A stretch of 64,000 nucleotides of DNA, from the NCBI RefSeq assembly GCF_019175385.1, contig NC_083343.1, forward strand, positions 55,884,457 through 55,948,456, read 5' to 3'. The position numbers were made by a program, and so were the translations under genes. This document shows, piece after piece, positions 22,943 to 35,416 of this stretch. The notes beneath the pieces are model-generated. The model saw only the letters and a program-made list of their open reading frames with translations, did no database searches and was not told the origin of the DNA. Position 1 is the first letter of the stretch. Each line of letters starts with the position of its first letter. This DNA is from Lycium barbarum (Eukaryota; Streptophyta; Magnoliopsida; Solanales; Solanaceae).

Positions 22943-25066
22943 ATCGCGACCCAAACCGATAGGCCATGACTAGTGCCCGAGCCGGACACTCGTACACGAA
23001 CCTGTTAGCTATAATCAGAGTGATACTAGGACAATGCGAAAAATTTGCAAAATCATGTTGTAAACTCATAATGCCATATATCAAAATGAACCTGTCTCCT
23101 GAGGAGTCACAGTTAACCAAACATAACAAAATATGCAAGCCGACAAGGCTGCCACTATACGCGGGAATATCCAAAATGAACTACATCGATATAGCTGACC
23201 AAACCGTATATACACAACCCACATATGTCTACAGACCTCTAAGAGTATAGTAGAATCTATGTCAAAAGGATCTGTACCAAAATATCTCAAGCTCCGGAAC
23301 AATGGAGCTCTCCAAGTGGCTGGGCAGAAGTCCTAAGCCGGAGGATCACCAAACTGAGTGTCTGTACCTGCGGGCATGAAATGCAGCCCCCGAAGAAAGG
23401 GGGTCAGTACGAATAGTGTACTGATTAAGTAAGGCATGAAATCAACATATACATAAAATCCTGGAAAACATTTGAGGCATGTCAATTAATGGGTAAAATA
23501 AATGCATCAGATTAACTATATCAAAGAAACACATATATCCATAGAAATATCACAATAAAGGCCACAACGGCACCCCCTGTCAACTGTGCCTTATATATAC
23601 ACATCACAACAAAGGCCACAGCACACCCTCTGTCAACTATGCCATATATATATACACAACAAAGGCCACAACACACCCCCTGTCAATTGTGTCATATATA
23701 TATACACAACAAAGGCCACAGCACACCCCCTGTCAACTGTGACTTACATATACACATCACCACAAAGGCCACAACACACCCCCTGTCAGCTGTGCCATAT
23801 ATATATACAACAAACGCCACAACACACCCCCTGTCAACTGTGCCATATATATATACACAACAAAGGCCACAACACATCCCCTGCCAACTATGCCTTACAT
23901 ATACACATCACCACAAAGGCCACAGCACACCCCCTGTCAGTTGTGCCATATGTATACACAACAAAGGCCACAACACACCCCCTGTCAACTGTGCCTTACA
24001 TATACATCAAGAATGAAAATGAGTGCAGTGCATAATCAAAACGAAATAATAGAACTCTCTATAATGTCACAAAATAGCCATATACATGTATTATACTCAT
24101 GGCATGCATAGGGGTTCAAATGAAAACTATCACTCTATCTCACCTTGGAGGAACAATTTATAAGGTGAGATCAACAACAATGAAATAAATTGAGAAAATC
24201 ATGCAATAGCTTAACATTTTCATATCATCGTTGAAATCATATTTGAGACCTTTAAGCATAAATCATCCTCAACGTAATCCTTATAAAAACATTCTCATTT
24301 GTAACGTCATAAGAAGCTTTAAAGGTCATAACATCTAGCTTTTGAAATCAAGGAGGTTATGGAAACACTTATGGAATCATACCATAGAAATCATGCCTTT
24401 GAAAGAAAATGACGATCCTTAACATACCTGTTCAGCCTCCTATTTTCTACGCTTATCTGTCCGTACTCGTAAATCTACATTTAAGAGAATTCACACTATC
24501 GTTAGACTCATTGTTGCATACGTGTACTAAGCTTTCAATTTAAACTACTTTATATTCTGCCGAAAATCGGGCAGCATCTCCCCTATTTATATGCCTAGCC
24601 CGAAATCATAATCCAATAACCAACAACACAACAACAATACCAACATCAGCAACATCATTTCAAACACCAATATGTACCATAGAACAGCCCACACACTGTT
24701 TTCCAACTTCCATAACTAACCAACTTACTACACAATTAGTTAACGACTTTATCTCCGTAAATAAATCTTAAATAATACCAAAAGAGAAAGATCCATACCT
24801 CTTTTCTTGTTAAGACAGAAATACCCTCAATATCCACGCTAAAATAAACCGCAAAACAATACTAGAATCACAACTATGCGTTACCCGGACTTAAACCACT
24901 ACTCCGCGACTTAAAAATTGCATGCTTTTGATTCCCTCACTTTCTCTCTTCCAATTTCAGGAGATTTCCAGCAAAATCTGGTGAAAAAAGAGGTTCTTCA
25001 AATTCGGGTTGGGTCACTGTAGCATTATGCTGTAGCAGTACTGTACCAAGTCGGTTACTGTAGCAG
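22943..25066 (-). mobile_element. LTR fragment J inside K 3' LTR
   Basis: The K LTR breaks at 22942 and resumes at about 25067 (TATGTATCTATGC, as at 15302). The insert opens TATCGCGACCC, a mutated TGTCACGACCC terminus in minus orientation. Its right part resembles 7400-8010 of the LTR at 5960-8408, including CTGTAGCA repeats, but stops before the expected GGTGTAACA end. It is therefore a truncated solo LTR. No clean target duplication is visible. Confidence 0.7.
23556..24008. repeat. Nine-unit tandem repeat, about 51 bp, in J
   Basis: AAAGGCCAC (once AACGCCAC) recurs at 23557, 23611, 23660, 23711, 23764, 23813, 23863, 23915 and 23964. Each unit also carries CACCCCCTGTCAAC and a TATATACACA run. 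Spacing is 49-54 bases. Because 51 is a multiple of 3, long meaningless open frames arise here. Confidence 0.9.
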
Positions 25067-25738
25067 TATGTATGTATCTATGCATGAGTAAGCATTGGAA
25101 GTGGAAGGTCCCTATGAAAGACAAGTAAGTAAATATGATGATCGTTAATAGAGGTACAAATGGCTCTATTACCTCCTGATTCTCCCATCCTACGCTACTT
25201 CCTATGCTATTTCTTATGTTATTTCTTATGCTCCTACTATGATGTTGATTATGCTTTACATACTCAGTACATTATTCGTACTGACGTCCTTTTGTTTGTG
25301 GACGCTGCGTCATGCCCGCAGGTGGACATGGAGACCGGCTTAATCCATAGATTTCTTTTCAGGGACTACATAGAGGAGCTCCATTTCATCCGGAGCTACA
25401 ACTTTTGGGTATTATTCTTTTGTGTACATACATATGAGCATGGCGGGGTCCTGCCCCGCTTATATGATATTACCTACTCTTCTTGGAGGCTCGTAGAACG
25501 TTATGTATAGTTAGATGTCTTGTAGCCTTGTCGGCTCATATTTTGTATACAATTTTGATAGCCTCGTCGGCTCATGTATTGGGATGTGGGCATTGCTAAT
25601 GACGATGATATAAATGTGTTGTTGCCCAATGAGATTTTTACTTTTGATGTATGTGAATACAAGAGTATGATAAGGGGTGCCCTGGTGGGTTAGCACTGGG
25701 TGCCCGTCATGGCCCTCCGGTGGGGTCGTGACATCAAT

Positions 25739-26804
25739 CCACGATTCTGAGACTAACATCAGATATCAGACTCTCACATCACTCTCATTTAATAAACAAG
25801 CGCAACACATCACAGTGTTTCATTAAGTACCAACAGGGTATCAACAGTATATCATAAAGAATGAAAATGCGTGCAATGTATGTATCAACATCAATAATCG
25901 AATCAATATCACAAGTACCAACTTGGGTATGCCAACTATATCATGAAAGATTATACAAGTCATACGGAACTCTATCCTCGTATCAATATCAATAAGTAAG
26001 TTACTACCATATCAACATTAAGATATAAACACAGTTTCCAATATCTACTAACAACACGTGGCATTAAGCCAATACAATAGAACAATCAAGCCATAACACA
26101 TCAAGGTGGCTAGCCCAAATCAAACAACAAGGCCTAACCTTGGGCAATATCCAACCCAACTTTATACCCGAAGGTTTACATGCTGTCTCCGACAATATCA
26201 TCTAAATATATGCTTCGCTACACGAAGTCTCACCAAGGGTAAGCCATAACCTACCTGGATGGCCGAACAGCAAACACCAACAAACTCTCTTTAGCCTTGC
26301 CCTTCCGTTGAGCCTCAAGATCAACGAAGTCTAGGGTTTTTTTAATACACACTTGGGGGGAACGGGCCCCCACAAGGGCAAAACGAGAAACTCGGGGATA
26401 AAATGTTAAATTAAACAACAGGTGATCAAAACCCCTCAACTAATTGCTAAATTAACTCAGAGATTCACCTAATTTTGAAATTCAAGCAAAAACCCTAATT
26501 TTAGGTATAAACCCTAACTCTTTGATTCAAGGATTCAACACTAATAATAGAAGATATATGATTAACAACCTTAGATACATAATAATCTAGGATAAACTCA
26601 TCAGTTCATCATTTAAAAGCCTAGGTATAATATTAATTAAATCCACGTTTATCTTCCATTACTAAGGAATTAATAAGGAAAGAGGAATTCTATGATGATT
26701 AGGAATAAGGATTTAGTAAAGAGATTAGCAAGACTTACCACCATGATTTTTCCCCAAGAATCTTCTAAAACAGTTCCCAAGAGCTCAATTTTCATAATGG
26801 TGAT
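25739..26804 (-). repeat. Element B LTR, middle segment
   Basis: Noncoding. It continues the B LTR from 14060 after removal of K and one TCAAT copy. Its reverse complement matches LTR fragment G (58310-59610), for example AGATTCTCACGT-type sequence near the breakpoint and the TCTAGGGTTT region near 26330. No gene seen. Confidence 0.75.
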
Positions 26805-29800
26805 TGTCACGACCCATCCCCGTAGGCCGTGACTAGTGCCCGAACTGGGCTCCCCTACGTGCTCATTTACCAAATTCAGCATTCAGACGACTCGTATATA
26901 AATGAATATCAGACATGGCTCCACACTGGTGCCTACAACCATATATACTGCATAGAAGCCGGCAAGGCTATCATACTATACATAATGTACCAAAGCATAC
27001 ATACATGCGGCCGATAGGGCTGCCACGGCTGATGGGCCGCCCAAACGCAATTCACACAAAGCGTCCAAACAAAACTGTACATTTCCCACGTCTATGTCTA
27101 CAGACCTCTAGTACGGAACAACAGAATCAGATGGCGGGACAGGGCCCCGCCGTGCCCTGAATAAACATAAACATATACATCAGAAGAGTATGTACCCAAA
27201 ACGTCGGCTCCGGATCAAAGGGAGCACTTCGAACAGCAAAAGGGAAATCCTACGCCGGTGGGTCACCAAAACGTGAATCTGTACCTGCGGGCATGAAACG
27301 CAGCCCCCGAAAAAGGGGGTCAGTACGAAAGATGTACTGAGTATGCAAAGCATGAAGTACAGTAAACGAAGACATAACCGAAGTAAAATGTACAGAAGGT
27401 GAGCACAATAGCCAAAATACCAAAGTGTTGCATCTGACGTACAAATCATACATAAAAGGTTCCGGAAGACAAATACGGCAATCAAAATTCCAAAATACTT
27501 TGCTTTCCTTTGAGGAACATTTCCGTCTCATACACACAGAAAATCAACACACAATTACCGCGGCCAAGAGTCCCGCGGTCACTATCACATACCGCGACCA
27601 AGTGTCCAGCGGTTAGCATCCCAAACCCGACATACCGCGGTCAGGGGTCCAGCGGTCAATGTCGCAGATACCGCGGTCAGGGGTCCTGCAGTCAACATCA
27701 CATAGTGCGGCATACCGCGGTCAGGGGTCCAGCGGTCAATGTCGCACACACCGCGGTCAGGGTTCCAGCAGTCAATACCACACAGTGCGCACAATAATAC
27801 AAGTGCTAACTTTATTACTTTCCAAACATAAGTCACACATGCCAGAATCATGCATCACCCGAGAATCGTATATCAGGAAAAATACAGAAGGTAAGTAGCT
27901 TATCCAGAATATCAGAATACTTACTTTTATATCATACAAGAATAGCTCAAGTGAGACAAGCGAAGGAAGTTTCGAAACTTGTGGGCCCACCTCGGGTCAA
28001 GTCGAGGTGGCGGATATAAATTACAAACATTGGACTCTATGGAGTCATCCAAGAAAGTTTCAAAGCAATCCGAATACGCTTGTGGAAGTTATGGATGTTT
28101 AGACACTTTTCCAACAAAACATAAGAATTATAGTTCAATTACATTGAACGAATAGTATTCAAAATCAAACTCGGGTTTCGATGGACAGAATTGTTCCCGA
28201 GGCTCAAGTCTTGACCTAGTATACATAGGACATGCCAAAAGAAGGAAAGAGTGAGCTTTACATACCTCGTACGCACTCCAAGCAAACTCAACTCAAGCTA
28301 ATCCAACCTACGCCTCGGGCTCCCCAAGGTCTACAAATACGTCAACGAGTATTACACATTAGCCATCGGCACTAGGCAATTTATTCCAAACTAACACTTA
28401 ATTCTACAGTAATTTGGGCAGCATTTCCCCTGTAAATAGGCCTATCCGAATTTCCAACTGCTCTCCTGTTGACACAGAAATACCAACAATAACATATGGA
28501 CACAACCATATCTTCAATTCTTTTATTTCAACAAGAACAACAACATATCAAAACAGCCCCCAACTATAACATAACGATGCCCGAAATTCTAACGAACCCT
28601 TACAACACACCAAGCAGCCCATATACACTTTTTACACCTTATTTCATGCAATCTTTTCAGCAAATTTCAGGGAAATACAACAGCAGCCACACGACACCAC
28701 ATCATCTATTCAAATGCAAGTAAACCACATTATTATCTCTATAATCCTTACAACAACCCACAACAATTTTAACTCCAACTCTAACCATTAAATTCCTTCA
28801 TTATCATCACATAATCCATGATTACAACAACCAAAATATTAATTCAAATCAGTCCATCAAATTTCAATTAAAAACAGCCCATACGGCATTCAACAACATT
28901 CCAACATGCGTGCAATTCATGTTACCAAGTTACAACTATGCTTCAACATCAAGATACATAATTTCATGGCTTCAACCATGCTTCAACATTAACACACATA
29001 ATTTCACACATACAATTTACATTTGCATATTCCCTACACGTCCAACTTCATCATCAAACACATAGAAAAATGATCAACTCTTACCTTAACAAGTTGGCTT
29101 TTCCACTTAGCTAGAATTTGTGAAATGAACTAATACTTGTTCTTGTTGCTCCAAATGACTTCTCCACGTTATTATCACCTTCCTAAGGGCTGAAATACCT
29201 AGAAAATCGGATTTTTGAATCAACAAATTTGAGCTCCAATTTTGCTAGCCATGGCCGAATGCCATGGCTTATGCTCTCTCTCTCTCTCTCTAGCTTGTAT
29301 ATCAACATTTCCTTCACGTATACACCATATTAAACCTTTAATCCAAATTAATAACATGAGTAGGAGGTTGAAATTACCTTTAGCAATCAGAATCTTCAAG
29401 AATCTTGTTCCTCTTTCCAGCTGCTTGCTTAACAACACAAAGAAAACTTAGGCTACAACTTCTCTTTAACTAATATCATGTCAAGGGTCTAGGATTTAGC
29501 TTATATGATGGCTCAATTAGAAAGGGGGTTTGGGAGAGAAAATAAGGGTTCTTGGATCTGTTTTAGGTCGTGTGAAGTGATATAGGGCAAAGTGGTGACT
29601 TATATATTGAGTTTAATGGGCCTCATGGGCCGAAATATGAGTGTTTGGGTCGGGTCCAAACTTGCTGCCCTGCCAGCCCAAATTGCATCGTTCATATGTC
29701 CTTATCCAAATATAATTTTGACGAGCGGTTTGTTCATATGTCCTTATGTACTTCATTTTAGTCTTTTGAAACACCTTAAAATTCCTCATATACTAGGAGA

Positions 29801-30294
29801 TATGCCTCCAACAATATGGGCTAAAAATCTGGTCCGAGATTTTACTGAAGTTGTCCCGATTCATTTCGTTTAACTTCTTATCCTCTTCCAACCTCATGTA
29901 ACCTCTTATACATATATATACACACTCATATACATCCATTAAAATCCATATACGCATATCGAAGGGTCCGGAGAATCACAATAACCTTAAACATAACTAG
30001 AGAACTCACAACGCTTCGACGAAACTCCAATCGCAAAAGTATATTCATATCTTTTGTCCATCTTCTATATCATTACTAATAATCTCAAATACTTTAAAAG
30101 GTCACTCACATTACCTCATATACATACTCATAACGCGATTTCAAATCCTTTATGTTACCATGTCACCTCGGGATACTTAAGGCAACCATATATATAACGA
30201 TATTCTTACTAACTCGATTAACTTTCCTTGAACCTTCTTAACTCATTCTTTCTTGTTTTACTTCAAGTAGCACGGATTATTATGGAGTGTAACA
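26805..30294 (-). mobile_element. Solo LTR L, 3.49 kb, minus orientation
   Basis: Begins TGTCACGACCC and ends GGAGTGTAACA; perfect 5-base target duplication GTGAT (26800-26804 and 30295-30299). There is no coding inside and no second LTR, so it is a solo LTR. It contains the CCGCGGTCA tandem repeats at 27558-27789 and a CT microsatellite near 29276. LTR H at 59611 onward belongs to the same family. Confidence 0.88.
27558..27789. repeat. CCGCGGTCAGGGGTCCAGCGGTC tandem units in L (about six)
   Basis: Imperfect units with CCGCGGTCA, GGGGTCC and AGCGGTCAA words recur at roughly 35-57 base spacing. Confidence 0.85.
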
Positions 30295-30299
30295 GTGAT

Positions 30300-30995
30300 A
30301 AATGATAGACTAAGGTTTTTTTTAATACACACTTAATAAAATAACAGGCCCGATACCACCATGGCGGCATCGGGGCCGCCACTGCCCAGGCGTCCCTTCA
30401 GACCATCGGGATGGTCTGGGAAAATAGGCTTGGCCGCCCCAACGGTCTTCCCACTGCTACGACGGTGCCGCTGGGACGGCACTGGTGCCACTTTGGCGGA
30501 CACCAGCTACCAGAATCCTAATATTCTTCTAAGTCTCAATTGAAATTCCGACCCACTCCCGAGGCCATCTGCTCACAAACCACATACACAGACCCACATA
30601 AAAACATGCTAAGAACGTACTCGTAGCCTCGGAATGTCCAGCGGATGTCTCGTTGACCGAGTCTACCCCAGATAGTTCATTTCTAACTTCCCAACCCAAG
30701 TCCCAAAATGCATCCGAGTGTATTAGGAATCGTACCAGATATACACACAAGTTCTAAAAGACTATCCGGACCTCTCAAAATCGATGGACTTTCGATAAAG
30801 GTCTGTTTACCCAAAATTCAAGTTTGAGTCAACTCTTTTTCTCTTAAAGCCCAAATTTCACAAAAAGTCACCCAAATCAAAACTAGACACCTCAAAAAGC
30901 GTGTCAACGGTCCCCTCGGGCCAAAAGTGAGCTAACCAAGATCAAATGAGGGGTGGAAGTGCCAGAAAGACTATAACGACCAAATGGGTCGTTCA
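30300..30995 (-). repeat. Element B LTR, U3 segment next to pol
   Basis: Noncoding. It runs from the L insertion to the LTR start at 30995 (minus strand TGAACGACCC). The word ATTTGGTCGTT near the LTR start mirrors the start of the A LTR. A GC-rich stretch with CCGCCACTG/GCCGCCATGG words is at 30355-30500. Confidence 0.75.
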
Positions 30996-31074
30996 AATAC
31001 CAATTGAACCATCGCTTGTCCTCTAGCGAATAAGAGGAAGGAGCGAAAAAATACCTGAATCAGTGAATAATTAG

Positions 31075-31409
31075 GGATATCGGCTGAGAATGTCAAACTC
31101 AGTCTCCCAAGTAGTCTCCTTGACGGGACGGTGCTTTCAATGCACCTTCACAAAAGCAATCTCCTTCGGCCTCAACTTTCAAACCTCCCTATCCAAGATC
31201 GCAATAGGCTCCTCCTCATAGATCAAATTCTCATCAAGTAATATCGAATCCCAACGAACAATGTAGGTACCGTCGGCATGGTACTTCTTCAGCATCGAAA
31301 CGTGGAAATGCGGATGTACTCTCGCCAATCCTGGAGGCAATGCCAACTCATAGGCTGCCTCGCCCAAACGGTCAACAGTCTCAAATATACCACTATACCG
31401 GGGGCTCAA
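31075..31409 (-). pseudogene. Element B integrase C-terminus and chromodomain, broken
   Basis: Minus-strand segment 31409-31179 encodes AYELALPPGLARVHPHFHVSMLKKYHAD, YIVRWDSILLDE and the chromodomain start ILDREV. A stop follows; homologous chromodomain sequence with changed frame or stops continues to about 31075. It matches A and K region for region. Confidence 0.85.
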
Positions 31410-32160
31410 CTTGCCCCTCTCCCGAATCTCATAACACCCTTCATGGGCGTAACCTTCAATAGAACCTAGTCACCAACAGCAAACTCTAAATCTCAGACCT
31501 TCCGGTCTGCATACATCTTCTGTCGAATCTGAGCGGTCAAAAGCTTGGCCTGAATAACTCTCACTGTATCAAGGGACTCTGTCAATAGATCCGTACTCCA
31601 AGGTCAAGCCTCAAACCCATCAAACCAGCCGACCAGAGATCTATATCTCCTACCATATAAAGCCTCAAAAGGCACCATGCTAATACTCGAATGATAACTG
31701 TTGTTGTACGCAAACTCTACCAATGGTAAGGGTTGATCCTAATGACCACAAAAATCAATAACACATGATCTCAACATGTCCTCAAGCACCTGGATGGTCC
31801 GCTCGGACAGACCATTGGTCTAGGGATGAAAAGCTGTACTGAGATCCAATCGGGTACCCAAATCCTCATGAAAAGCCCTCCAGAATTGGGAAGTGAAGAT
31901 AGTACCCCGATCAGATATGCTAGAAATAGGAACCCCATGCAATCTCATAATATCTGGAATGTACATCTTGGCTAACTTCTCTGCGGTATAGGAAACCTGC
32001 ACTGGAACAAAGTGTGCGGATTAAGTCAACAGATCAACTATTACCCAAATAGAATCAAACTTGCCTAGGGTCTTCGGAAGACCCACAACAAAATCCATGG
32101 TAATCTTCTCTCACATCCACTCAGGAATGGGCATCCTCTGAAGCACACCATCGGCTTACT
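31410..32160 (-). pseudogene. Element B integrase catalytic core, broken
   Basis: On the minus strand, 32002-31820 encodes YTAEKLAKMYIPDIMRLHGVP, SISDRGTIFTSQFWRAF and TAFHP. The SDRG Asp and surrounding integrase motifs are present. Upstream (to 32160) lies WVIVD/LTK-like coding in other frames; downstream lie TDGQSERTI- and GRRYRSL-like segments to about 31620. Several stops break the chain. Confidence 0.82.
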
Positions 32161-32653
32161 GGTGCTCATACTTTACCTATTGACAATCCCCACACTTAGC
32201 CACAAAATCAACTATATCTCTCTTCATCCGATGCCACCAATAGTGCTGCCTCAAATAATGATACGTCTTAGTCGCCCCCGAGTTAATGGAATATCGAGAG
32301 TTTTAAGCCTCAAACAAGATCAACGGAATCAAATCACCAGCACGGGGAACGTACAGGCATCCCTTAATCCTTAAAATGCCCTCAGATTTAATCATGGCCT
32401 CTTTGGCCTCACCCCTTAAAACTCTATCTTGAATCTTGGTAAACTGAGCTTTCTCAAACTGATAGGTCCTGATCTGATCTAACAAAGACAACCTCGCCTC
32501 TACACAAGCCAAAATCCTACCTGGGGCTGAAATATCTCGGCGAACAAAATTGTTGGCCAGAGTCTGAACCTCCATGGCCACCAGATGCTCGGAAACAATC
32601 AATCGGGCTAAACTCCCCATACTCACTGTCTTGCGACTCAAGGCATCAGCCAC
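32161..32653 (-). pseudogene. Element B RNase H end and H2C2 linker
   Basis: The 116-aa minus frame 32653-32303 starts at ADALSRK, the conserved end of RNase H, and runs through the linker to [26 protein letters not shown]. This aligns with the A segment at 138-443. The H2C2 finger itself (HHYWWHR-like, about 32160-32290) is in a shifted frame. Confidence 0.82.
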
Positions 32654-33240
32654 TACATTGCCTTTCCCTGAATGATAAAGAATCGAGATGTCATAGTCCT
32701 TCAGGAGCTCTATCCATCGGCGCTGCCTTGAATTAAGATCTCTCTAGGTAAACATGTGTTGGACACTACGATGATCGGTGAAAACCTCACAATGGACATC
32801 ATACAAATAGAGCCTCCAATCTTCAAAGAAAAGACCACAGCCAACAACTCCAAATCATGGGTAGGGTAATTCTTCTATGAATGTTCAACTGACGGGAGGC
32901 ATAAGCTATCACTCTAGCCTCCTACATCAGCATAGTACCCAAGCCCACATGAGAGGCATCACAATAGACCGCGAAATCCTTACCCTCCATGGGTAATGCT
33001 AAGATCGAGGCTAAAGTCAAAAGAAGCTTGAGCTTTTGAAAGCTCTCCTTACCATCATCTGACCACTGGAAGGGGGCATCTTTCTGAGTCAATCTACTCA
33101 AAAATGAAGCAATAGCAGGAAAACCATTCACGAAGCGACGGTAAAAGCTGGCGAAACCCACAAAACTATGAACCTCAATAACAATAGTGGGCCTTACCTA
33201 ACCCCTTACAGCCTCAGTATTCTGTGGGTCAACCATAATC
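32654..33240 (-). pseudogene. Element B RNase H domain, broken
   Basis: Minus frame 33161-32922 encodes FYRRFVNGFPAIASFLSRLTQK, FQWSDDGKESFQKLK and VYCDASHVGLGTMLM (start of RNase H). The remainder, with YTDHRS- and QRRWMELLKDYD-like coding, lies at 32655-32920 in other frames. Confidence 0.82.
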
Positions 33241-33839
33241 CCATCCTTAGGCACAACGTGGTCCAAGAAAGCCACAGACTCTAACTAGAACTCACACTTA
33301 GAAAACTTAGCAAACAGGTTATGCATCTTCAACAACCCAAGAACAGTACTAAGATCGCTCTCATGCTCCTCTCTACTCTTGGAATACACTAAGATATCAT
33401 CAATAAGCACAATCACGAAGGAATCAAGGAATGGCCGAAATATGCCATTGATCAAAGTCATAAATGCAGCTGGGGAATTGGTAAACACAAAAGACATCAC
33501 TAGAAGCTCACAGCGGCAATATCTCGTCTGGAATGCTGTCTTTGGAATATCTTTTTCCCTGATCTTCAATTGGTGATAGCCTGAACGCATGTCAATCTTC
33601 GAAAACACCAAAGAACCCTGAAGCTGGTCAAACAGATCATGAATACGAGGCATAGGGCACTTGTTCCGAATGGTAACCTTGGCCAGGTGGCGATAATCAA
33701 TGTACATCCTCATGGTCCCATCTTTCTTCTTCACAAATAACACAAGAGCACCCCAAGGGGAGAAACTCAGTCTAATGAACCTGTTGCTCAATAAATCCTG
33801 TAACTGCTGCTTAAGCTCTCTCAACTCGGCAGGTGCCAT
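33241..33839 (-). pseudogene. Element B reverse transcriptase (184-aa open frame)
   Basis: The 33839-33285 minus frame contains most RT blocks without a stop: [68 protein letters not shown] and [15 protein letters not shown], ending FAKFSKCEF. It is the best preserved RT in the window but has family-atypical changes (for example SFVFTN where K has SFGLTN). Flanking domains are broken, so it is not functional. Confidence 0.88.
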
Positions 33840-34091
33840 CTGTTATGGCGGAATGGAAATAGGGCGAGTGCTCGGATCTAAATCAATACAGAAATCAATG
33901 TTACGATTAGGTGGCATACTCGGCAAATCAGACGGGAATACTGCGAACTCGCTCTTAATAGGAATAGACTTAAGGGGTGGAGATATAACAGTCGTGTCTC
34001 GTACATGGGCCAAATAGGCTAAACACCCCTTATTGACTAACTTCTTCGCCTGAGGAAGGAAATGATCTTCTTCAAAACAGGACTAGGAGCA
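33840..34091 (-). pseudogene. Element B region between protease and RT
   Basis: Reverse-strand coding resembles the DFCIDLDPSTRPISIPPY lead-in to RT. A stop separates it from the RT frame. It is cut at 34091 by the start of LTR F. Confidence 0.7.
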
Positions 34092-35416
34092 TGTTACACC
34101 TCAAAAATTTCGGGTTTATTGCGTTATGAGTAGGCTAATGTGAGCTTAAGGTGATTATGAAATCCTTACAAGATTAAGAGAAGTATTAGATAGCTTAAAG
34201 TGCATACTATAAGATTTTGAAGTCATATAAATATGTGAAATTTGGTTTGTTGAAGGAAGTGAAATGTAAGTCGCATTCGGAAAGGTTTTTGCTATAATTG
34301 AGCTAATATTTATTTGGTAATATCTTGAGGGTATGCTATAGGGCCTATTGTATGGTTAATGAATTGTTATATAAGTGCCAAGAAGGTTCTACGAGGATTG
34401 GAAGTCAAACGAATCAACGAGAGAAAGTTTCGGATAACTGTGAGTGATACGACCACTTATACAGTCCGTATAACCTTATACGGTCCGTACAAGGGGGTCC
34501 GTATAACATAACCCTTACAGAGAGGGGTATTTTCAGGGTGGTATTTTATGGTCCACTTATATGGACCGTATAAGTTGTCCGTATAAGTCCATCGGGCAGA
34601 TTTTTTATTTTTGTATAAATATATGACCCTTGTTCTTTTATTTCATTTCCCACATTTCCAAAAGTCTTGGGAGCTCCAAAACCCTTCTCCAAGAATATTC
34701 CACTCCAACCCAAGGGAAAACAAAGATAAAATAGCAAGAATTGAAGTGTTCATGTATTATAAGGCTTACTAGGGTTAGTAGACTTCAAGATCTACTTAGG
34801 TATTGTTGCTAGGGTTTTGCACAAGTTGGTATATTGCTCTAAAGATCATTATTGTGATATAAAAGGTTATTTTTCATGCTTATTTCATGTTATTAAGAAT
34901 ACTTAGTTGTTGAACAAGTTGGGTAAAGAAGAAAGTAGAAAATGAGATCTAAATGTTGCTTTTATGATGTTTTTGAGTAGTAAGCTAACTTACTTTCTGA
35001 TTCTTAGTATGATATGGATGTAATCTTATTATGGAAGGTAATAATAGTGATGATGAAGCGTTGTATGAAAATGTGCTAAGGTTGGGTGTGAAGTTGTTAG
35101 TATAAGTTGAACATGAGAATGAATTTTGAGGACTTAATGGCATGCGATTACTTGATTACGATATTGCGGATGTTATTATGGATGTTTGGGAGTTGTTTTG
35201 TAATATGATGGAAGTAGATGAAATAGGGGAGATGCTACCAAATTTTTGTTAACTCATGAATTGTTCAAGTTTATATTTAATAGTATCTTTAAGGCTTAAC
35301 CAAGGCATGAATCCTTTAAATGTAGATTCTCCAAGCTTCGACGGTGAACGTTAAGTAGTTAAGAAGACGGCGATGTATGTAATGCTAATCCTTCTTTCTT
35401 AAGGCATGATCCCATC
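34092..35416 (+). mobile_element. LTR fragment F (K family), plus orientation
   Basis: Opens TGTTACACCTCAAAAATTTCG and follows the K 3' LTR through the TTATACGG array (34445-34590), the TATA-like TTGTATAAAT (34611-34620) and the downstream region. It breaks at GGCATGATCCCATC (35416), where E is inserted. The remainder of this LTR is not found in the window. Confidence 0.8.

Larger units (their letters stand above)
14061..25733 (+). mobile_element. Element K: full-length Ty3/gypsy chromovirus, degenerate
   Basis: K has a 5' LTR (14061-15974), PBS, gag-pol remnants, inverted repeat plus polypurine tract, and a 3' LTR (21110-25733, containing J). A perfect 5-base target duplication TCAAT flanks it (14056-14060 and 25734-25738) within the B LTR. 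The pol order PR-RT-RNase H-IN-chromodomain is that of Ty3/gypsy chromoviruses. More than ten in-frame stops and several frameshifts or deletions show it is long dead. It carries the same leader hairpin, LTR ends and pre-PPT inverted repeat as the young gag-only elements C and D, so it models their pol-bearing relatives. Confidence 0.9.
21110..25733 (+). repeat. Element K 3' LTR, with insert J
   Basis: It begins TGTTACACCTCGG, is interrupted by J (22943-25066) and ends GGTCGTGACA at 25733. Without J it is about 2,500 bases. It retains the TATA region deleted from the 5' LTR. The numerous differences from the 5' LTR indicate an old insertion. Confidence 0.87.
13151..34091 (-). mobile_element. 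Element B: chromovirus (Tekay/Del type) on minus strand, truncated, with nested inserts
   Basis: B comprises an LTR in three pieces (13151-14060, 25739-26804, 30300-30995; about 2.65 kb after removing inserts) followed by pol on the minus strand to 34091. The LTR reads TGAACGACCC at its start (30995, minus) and ends in GGGGCATGACA at 13151. The pieces are joined logically by target duplications TCAAT (around K) and GTGAT (around L). B sits in the 3' LTR of A. Its gag half and 5' LTR are not visible, because LTR F interrupts at 34092. Confidence 0.75.

Noticed and set aside
23556..24008. CRISPR-like regularly spaced repeats
   Set aside because: The genome is plant, the units are directly adjacent variants without unique spacers, and there is no cas-like coding.
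23586..24035. 149-aa and overlapping 125-aa open frames with repetitive His/Thr/Tyr-rich protein
   Set aside because: They arise because the tandem unit averages 51 bases (17 codons). Parallel open frames exist in other phases and on the opposite strand, and there is no domain.
30361..30543. 60-aa GC-rich frame at 30361 as a coding exon
   Set aside because: It lies within the B LTR U3, in a stretch of short GC-rich repeats like those of the A LTR.
33285..33839. A live reverse transcriptase gene in B
   Set aside because: Although 184 codons are open, the upstream and downstream domains are broken, LTR F truncates the element and conserved residues are changed.
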